A DNA stretch of 64,000 bases from Agapetus fuscipes (lineage: Eukaryota; Arthropoda; Insecta; Trichoptera; Glossosomatidae), in assembly GCA_951799405.1 (NCBI GenBank), contig OX637339.1, positions 12,524,001 to 12,588,000 of the forward strand, written 5' to 3'. Shown piece after piece: positions 60,191 to 64,000 of the stretch (its first letter is position 1; every line of letters begins with the position of its first letter). Under the pieces are notes generated by a model. It saw nothing but the letters and a program-made list of their open reading frames with translations, was not told where the DNA came from and did not search any database. A program made the translations under genes and the position numbers.

Positions 60191-60469
60191 GTAAACGACC
60201 AGGGCTGGCAGTCTCAACACGACGGTAGATAGATTATCGATCATTGTGATAGCTTAGGCGTGACGGTAGAGTTTGAACGACTGGCGGTAGTCTCGACAAT
60301 TTTGAACGACGGCATTGGTAGTTCCCAACTGTCAAATGAAAGATTATCGACGGTAGTGTATCGAGCACATTGAAAGGCCTGATAAGCAGTCTGATACGTT
60401 AACTACTCGTCAAATTGGACCATTTGCGTGAGTTTCGTCTCGAAAAAAAGTATCTTGTTGAGAAATATA

Positions 60470-61375
60470 ATGACTGAGGCGTATTCAGCTCTCAATTTAT
60501 TTGTGCTGGAGCATCAAGACCGAATGGTAAAGCGTAGGAAAATCTTAAAGCAGCAAAGGAAGACAAGAGAACCCACTGCTCATGAAGGAAAGTGACTTCC
60601 TGAAACTGTATAGGATCAGTAAGTTTATATTCCATGGACTGTTGGCGGACCTACGCCCACATTTAGAAAGGAAAAACCTTTCTGCGGAAATGCAAGTGAG
60701 TACCCTCGAATCATATACCTAACCTACTTGTCAGATAATTAACACGGCAGGGATTCCCTGTCAATTTGCTTAAGCATTCATTGAGATTTATTCATATACA
60801 AGTCGTGCCAAAGATGCAGACCGCCAACACATATTATATAAATATATATTATGTACATGAGTGCGCTATATTTGCCCCAATAAGTAGGTACCTACCTACA
60901 CTATAATTCTACGCCCAATACATAATAGACAGCAGACTGAAAGTCTAATAAAAACATAATATAATCTATGTTGCAAAGATATTTAAGATTCATATTAAAT
61001 GCATTTACACAAGCAAACATGCCGTATGTGGACCTACAATATAAAAACCCAAATCTCAAATGAACATAAGCCCTGCACTGCAACTTAGTAAAACTATTTA
61101 TACAAAATAGATGATTTGACTAATTGCCATATTATTGAGAGGCATAAGAGTGAACCTCAATACATTTCCCTTAATATGCTCCGGTATAAATTACAATAAT
61201 ACTTCACTTTTTCTTTGTCTGTTGAAGATTCTTACAGCACTGAGATTTTACGCCTCTGGATGCTACCAGCAGCCAACAGCTTTGCAATGGAGTGTCAGCC
61301 AGAAATCAGTGGGCAGGGTGATCCGGGGTGTGACTGTTACATTTAACAGGCATTTACACAAACACACAAATTAAC
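60470..61375 (+). pseudogene. PIF/Harbinger transposase remnant, two exons, frameshifted
   Basis: From ATG 60,470 a frame runs through MTEAYSALNLFVLEHQD and an Arg/Lys-rich stretch to TGA. After a shift of one frame the sequence continues NPLLMKESDFLKLYRISK, then LLADLRPHLERK and NLSAEMQ at a GTGAGT donor (60,696). The next exon begins at 61,228 after GTTGAAG and reads ILTALRFYASGCYQQP, then SVSQKSVGRVIRGVT. It resembles the N-terminal third of HARBI1-like transposases (LYRxSK, LRPHL, ALxFxASGxxQ, SQxxVxRVI). The catalytic DDE region is absent. A family A fragment sits in its intron (60,955-61,085). Confidence 0.7.
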
Positions 61376-62049
61376 AATAATTTATTTATTTTCTATTCAA
61401 AACAATTGAAAAAGATATATTTATTTTATGTTAGAAATACATGTACAGTAACTTGAAAGTTTTCTTTAAAAAGCTTGTTTTACAAGGGTGTTTTATAACA
61501 TTTAAACAAGAAAAATAAAATAGACGTATGGTTGGATTTTCATAGCCATCATTTACACTGCAGATATTAAAAAAGTAAAACACTTACATAAAATTAAAGG
61601 ATTAAATGAATGAAATAAAATTGAATCACTTTTGTTAAAATTAAATCAAACTTGATCAAAGAAAATCAAAAAATCAAATGACACCAAAAAAAATGACAAT
61701 ATACCTATATATGAATGACTTGAATGAACATTAACTATGATATTTGTTACACACAGGTAGCAGCAGGCAGAAAGGATTACAACAAGAAGAGTGACCAATT
61801 ATTTTTCCTAAAAAAATAAGATACTTCTCAAACATGAATTACTTAAATTGTTTTTAAGAATTATAACATTATAAATGTAAATAAAATGCAATTTTGTTAA
61901 AATTTACTTTTTGAGTTTATTTTGTACACAACCACTTTCTGGAGAAGCAGAAGGTATCTCCCATCTTCAGGTGTAAAATGAAAAATACAAAAATGTGTGG
62001 GCATGGTAAATTATCTATACAAGGGACGGTATTTTCAAAAGTATATATT
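61376..62049. other. No gene recognised
   Basis: AT-rich, with several AATAAA motifs (for example near 61,513) that could serve the zinc-finger transcript if its last exon lies just upstream. Confidence 0.35.
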
Positions 62050-62097
62050 ATATGTTGAATGTCTGGGCCTCCATAATTCCAGCTTCAGCCTCCATCT
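62050..62097 (-). CDS. Possible last exon of a small minus-strand gene
   Basis: After TTTAATTTCCAG the minus strand reads MEAEAGIMEAQTFNI and TAA. The acceptor is good and the codons look protein-like, but the link to the pieces upstream is unproven. Confidence 0.3.
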
Positions 62098-62384
62098 GGA
62101 AATTAAAAAAAAAATGTAGGCATTTATACAACATTCCTATTTTTACAGAAAGGGTAAATTTTTTAGAGTGGAAACTATCTTTTGCCGCCAACTAGCAAAT
62201 GGGTTATATTTGTTGAGAAGGCTGAGTAACCTTGGCCAATACCTACTGGGATTCTGGGCGAGAAAACACCCAGCTATTGATAATTATATATTAGCATTGA
62301 GGCTAGCCTCAATTGTCTGTAAAATTATGAGTACATACATTTGTATGTCAGAATTAATGGGTTTTTCTTTTTGGAAAGTCTAAT

Positions 62385-62830
62385 ACACACTTGTAACCAC
62401 CCATATTGTAAAAAATGGTTCACTTTGCCAATGTAACCCCTGAATAAGATTTTTAGGCTTACACGGCCGGCTGATGATGCTGGAGTGATGCTTTCCGGGA
62501 TCTGTTGCCGTGGTCTGTGGGAGCTGGAGCTTCCGCACGTTTCACCCATTTCTACGAAGAAGCCCATCGTAGAAATGGGCGAAACGTCCGGAAGCTCCAG
62601 CTCCCACAGACCACGGCAACAGATCCCGGAAAGCATCACTCCAGCAATGTCTTCCCTGTTTCAGGGAAGGTCGGCAAGAGTTGCAAGGCTTATGTTCATT
62701 TGAGATTGGGTTTTTTATACTGTAGGTCCACATGTGGCATGTGTGAGCGCGAAATTATGCGTGTCTGCTTGTGGGAATGCATTTTATATGAATCTCAATT
62801 GATACATATCTTTGCAACTTAGATTTAGAT
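62385..62830 (+). repeat. Family A element interrupted by a palindromic element
   Basis: 5' part 62,395-62,442 (ACCACCCATATTGTAAAAAA, AATGTAACCCCTG). 3' part 62,646-62,830 (AATGTCTTCCCTGTTTCAGG to CTTTGCAACTTAGATTTAGA). Confidence 0.85.
62479..62645. mobile_element. 167-bp palindrome inside a family A element
   Basis: 79-bp arms around a 9-bp loop (62,558-62,566). Arms carry GATGCTTTCCGGGATCTGTT and its inverse with only a few mismatches. ACACGGCCGGC precedes it, as in the relative at 44,644. Confidence 0.92.
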
Positions 62831-62889
62831 TACCTACATCCCTACATGTTCAATAACATAAAAATATGTCACTCCAATTATAAAGTACC

Positions 62890-63035
62890 TCAATAAGTGT
62901 GAAACGATGAACTTGAGATCCCTCTCCTCTCTAGCTCAGTGAGTTCAGGTTCCTGGTTGCCGGTCTGCATCCTCTGCTGTTGAAGCTTGCCACAGCACTT
63001 GGCCTTGTAGTCCCTTCATGTCTGCAATGATGTCA
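62890..63035 (-). CDS. Exon-like block of the small minus-strand gene
   Basis: On the minus strand a pyrimidine-poor CATTGCAG acceptor is followed by DMKGLQGQVLWQASTAED in one frame and LQQQRMQTGNQEPELTELER in another. A TTGAG|GTACTT donor lies at the far end. Which frame is used is unclear; all three meet a stop. Confidence 0.3.
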
Positions 63036-63191
63036 TACTTATTAGAACGTTTGGGTACAAGTGTAATTATGATTGCTGTCAGTCGTAAAACAAGCAATTC
63101 ACAGAAATATAGCTGTAAATGAATCTATAAGTATATACTTGATAACAAAACTAATTTGTTCCATTTGGAACGGTATTTAAGCTGTCTTCTT

Positions 63192-63300
63192 TCACTCAGC
63201 CAGAGTGGTAAACTGCCGGTTGTTTACATGCGGCTGAACCTCAAGTTTGCCAACGATTTCCTTCAGCTGGCGGAGGGTCGCTCTCGCAGCCCGCTCAAGC
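63192..63300 (-). CDS. Probable coding exon of an unrecognised small coiled-coil protein
   Basis: After TTTATTTAG the frame reads LERAARATLRQLKEIVGKLE, VQPHVNNRQFTTLAE, then TGA. It joins in phase to the block at 63,404-63,467 (...IAEKISK). The 35 residues are strongly helical and codon-like. An internal donor (CAT|GTAAAC) is an alternative end. I do not recognise the family. Confidence 0.45.
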
Positions 63301-63403
63301 CTAAATAAACCACATACGTCCTACAAAACTGATAATTAAGTATCTTAGTGTACACCCTTCTGGCCAACACACAAGTCTTGCAAAATTTCAAGCATTTACT
63401 TAC

Positions 63404-63467
63404 TTTGAAATCTTCTCGGCAATGTCTCCTTCATTCAGCCGTCATTACGCTGCGAATTCTCCATAAC
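63404..63467 (-). CDS. Upstream exon of the small minus-strand gene, start unclear
   Basis: Ends TTTCAAA|GTAAGT. The frame matching the next exon reads LNEGDIAEKISK, but TAA-TGA lies just before it and no in-frame ATG is present. All three frames are closed across the block, so either the start is non-AUG, the exon is shorter, or the copy is broken. Confidence 0.3.
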
Positions 63468-63567
63468 CTATTGAAACATTGTAAAATTAATATATATATC
63501 AAGCTATTGAGCGATTACTTTTGTATTGTACAGTAAATATTCAACGCGTAATGTAATATGTACATAC

Positions 63568-63625
63568 TTATTGAAACCGTCGCCTCGTTTCGATTCTCCA
63601 CAACCGCGCTTTTTCTTGTTGACAT
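63568..63625 (-). CDS. Possible first exon of the small minus-strand gene
   Basis: ATG at 63,625 gives MSTRKSAVVENRNEATVSI and a donor A|GTATGT. The bases GTTGTGGAGAATCG in it resemble GTTATGGAGAATTCG in the 63,404-63,467 block, suggesting a small duplication. The phase does not fit that block. Confidence 0.3.
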
Positions 63626-63658
63626 TTGCGTTGAGACGGTAGGATGTACTGCGCGGTT

Positions 63659-63670
63659 TGCGCACGCGCA
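63659..63670. promoter_or_regulatory. NRF1-type palindrome TGCGCACGCGCA
   Basis: A perfect match to the YGCGCAYGCGCR site bound by NRF1 (Erect wing in flies). It lies between two oppositely oriented candidate first exons in a locally GC-rich stretch. Confidence 0.55.
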
Positions 63671-63945
63671 GACCGTGTCAGACTAACAGCTTGTGTGGCA
63701 CGCGCACAAAATACTTGTAGGTATCCATGAGAAACATTATGTTTTTAATTTTCCTACGCAATTTAAAATTAAAAACTAAATTGTTTTGGTATATAATATT
63801 AATAAACTATTTAATTTATTATTTTGAAGACGAAAAAATTTTTTTTTTTTTTAATTGTAATAAATTCGCAGTACATTTTTTAGACGGGCAAGAAATTTCA
63901 CGCTACGTTATCTAGACGGTCGGTAAACTTTCATGCGTGATCGCG

Positions 63946-63984
63946 ATGGCGACGGGACTTGCAAGGAATCCTAGCCTCGCTATG
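63946..63984 (+). CDS. Candidate first coding exon of a gene leaving the right edge
   Basis: ATG in the context TCGCGATGG opens MATGLARNPSLAM and ends at ATG|GTAAGA, a strong donor. The alternative ATG at 63,933 is in another frame and closes quickly. The remainder of the gene is outside the window. Confidence 0.45.
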
Positions 63985-64000
63985 GTAAGATTTGAAATGG

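Overview
This 64 kb window is eukaryotic nuclear DNA from an insect, most likely a moth or butterfly. Genes are split by canonical GT-AG introns, non-coding DNA is AT-rich, and small interspersed repeats are very dense. One gene is a ZAD-type C2H2 zinc-finger gene, an arthropod expansion family. The lepidopteran assignment is inference from repeat content and gene style; no database search was possible.

Layout. 1-6 kb: a possible last exon of an upstream gene at the left edge, then repeats, a 97-bp tandem array and a LINE fragment. 6.1-20.8 kb (minus): a gene with two giant exons joined in frame across a 9.5-kb intron. It encodes at least 1,724 residues of mostly disordered, Ser/Arg-rich protein with a GRxSRxGLE repeat domain, a basic S/P/R domain and a helical charged domain; I do not recognise the family. 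21-45.5 kb: a gene desert of SINEs, MITEs, foldback elements, LINE remnants, a 5S rRNA-like sequence and one unassigned open frame. 45.6-49.6 kb (minus): a complete five-exon mitochondrial [2Fe-2S] ferredoxin gene of the Fdx2 type, 175 aa. 50.7-60.2 kb (plus): the ZAD/C2H2 gene, at least ten coding exons and 556 residues, divergent from Fdx2. 60.5-61.4 kb: a broken PIF/Harbinger transposase. 62-63.6 kb (minus): exon-like pieces of a probable small gene. At 63,946 (plus) a candidate first exon of another gene starts, with an NRF1-type palindrome between the two.

The genes are not functionally linked in any way the sequence shows. Fdx2 would act in mitochondrial iron-sulfur cluster assembly; the ZAD protein would be a nuclear DNA-binding regulator.

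The most unusual structure is in the zinc-finger gene. The 3' end of exon 7, its splice donor and the first intron bases are amplified into a 91-bp tandem array. Each unit carries a potential acceptor, a 48-bp frame-preserving mini-exon and an intact donor. Also notable are a 277-bp near-perfect palindrome, a recurrent composite SINE made of two tRNA-derived SINEs, and a 5S rRNA-like sequence directly upstream of a tRNA-derived SINE.

Repeat families (names are mine). A: about 245 bp, no obvious tRNA promoter, runs from a TTGACTTATAGGTTGGTATG-like end to a CTTTGCAACTTAGATT-like end. B: tRNA-derived SINE with an ATT-repeat tail. C: a second tRNA-derived SINE ending at GTGTAGCTTAGTTGCGTT. D: a third tRNA-derived SINE. 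E: a MITE with ACGTCACACGGCCGGG-like ends. Repeat boundaries are by eye and good to about 10-20 bp.
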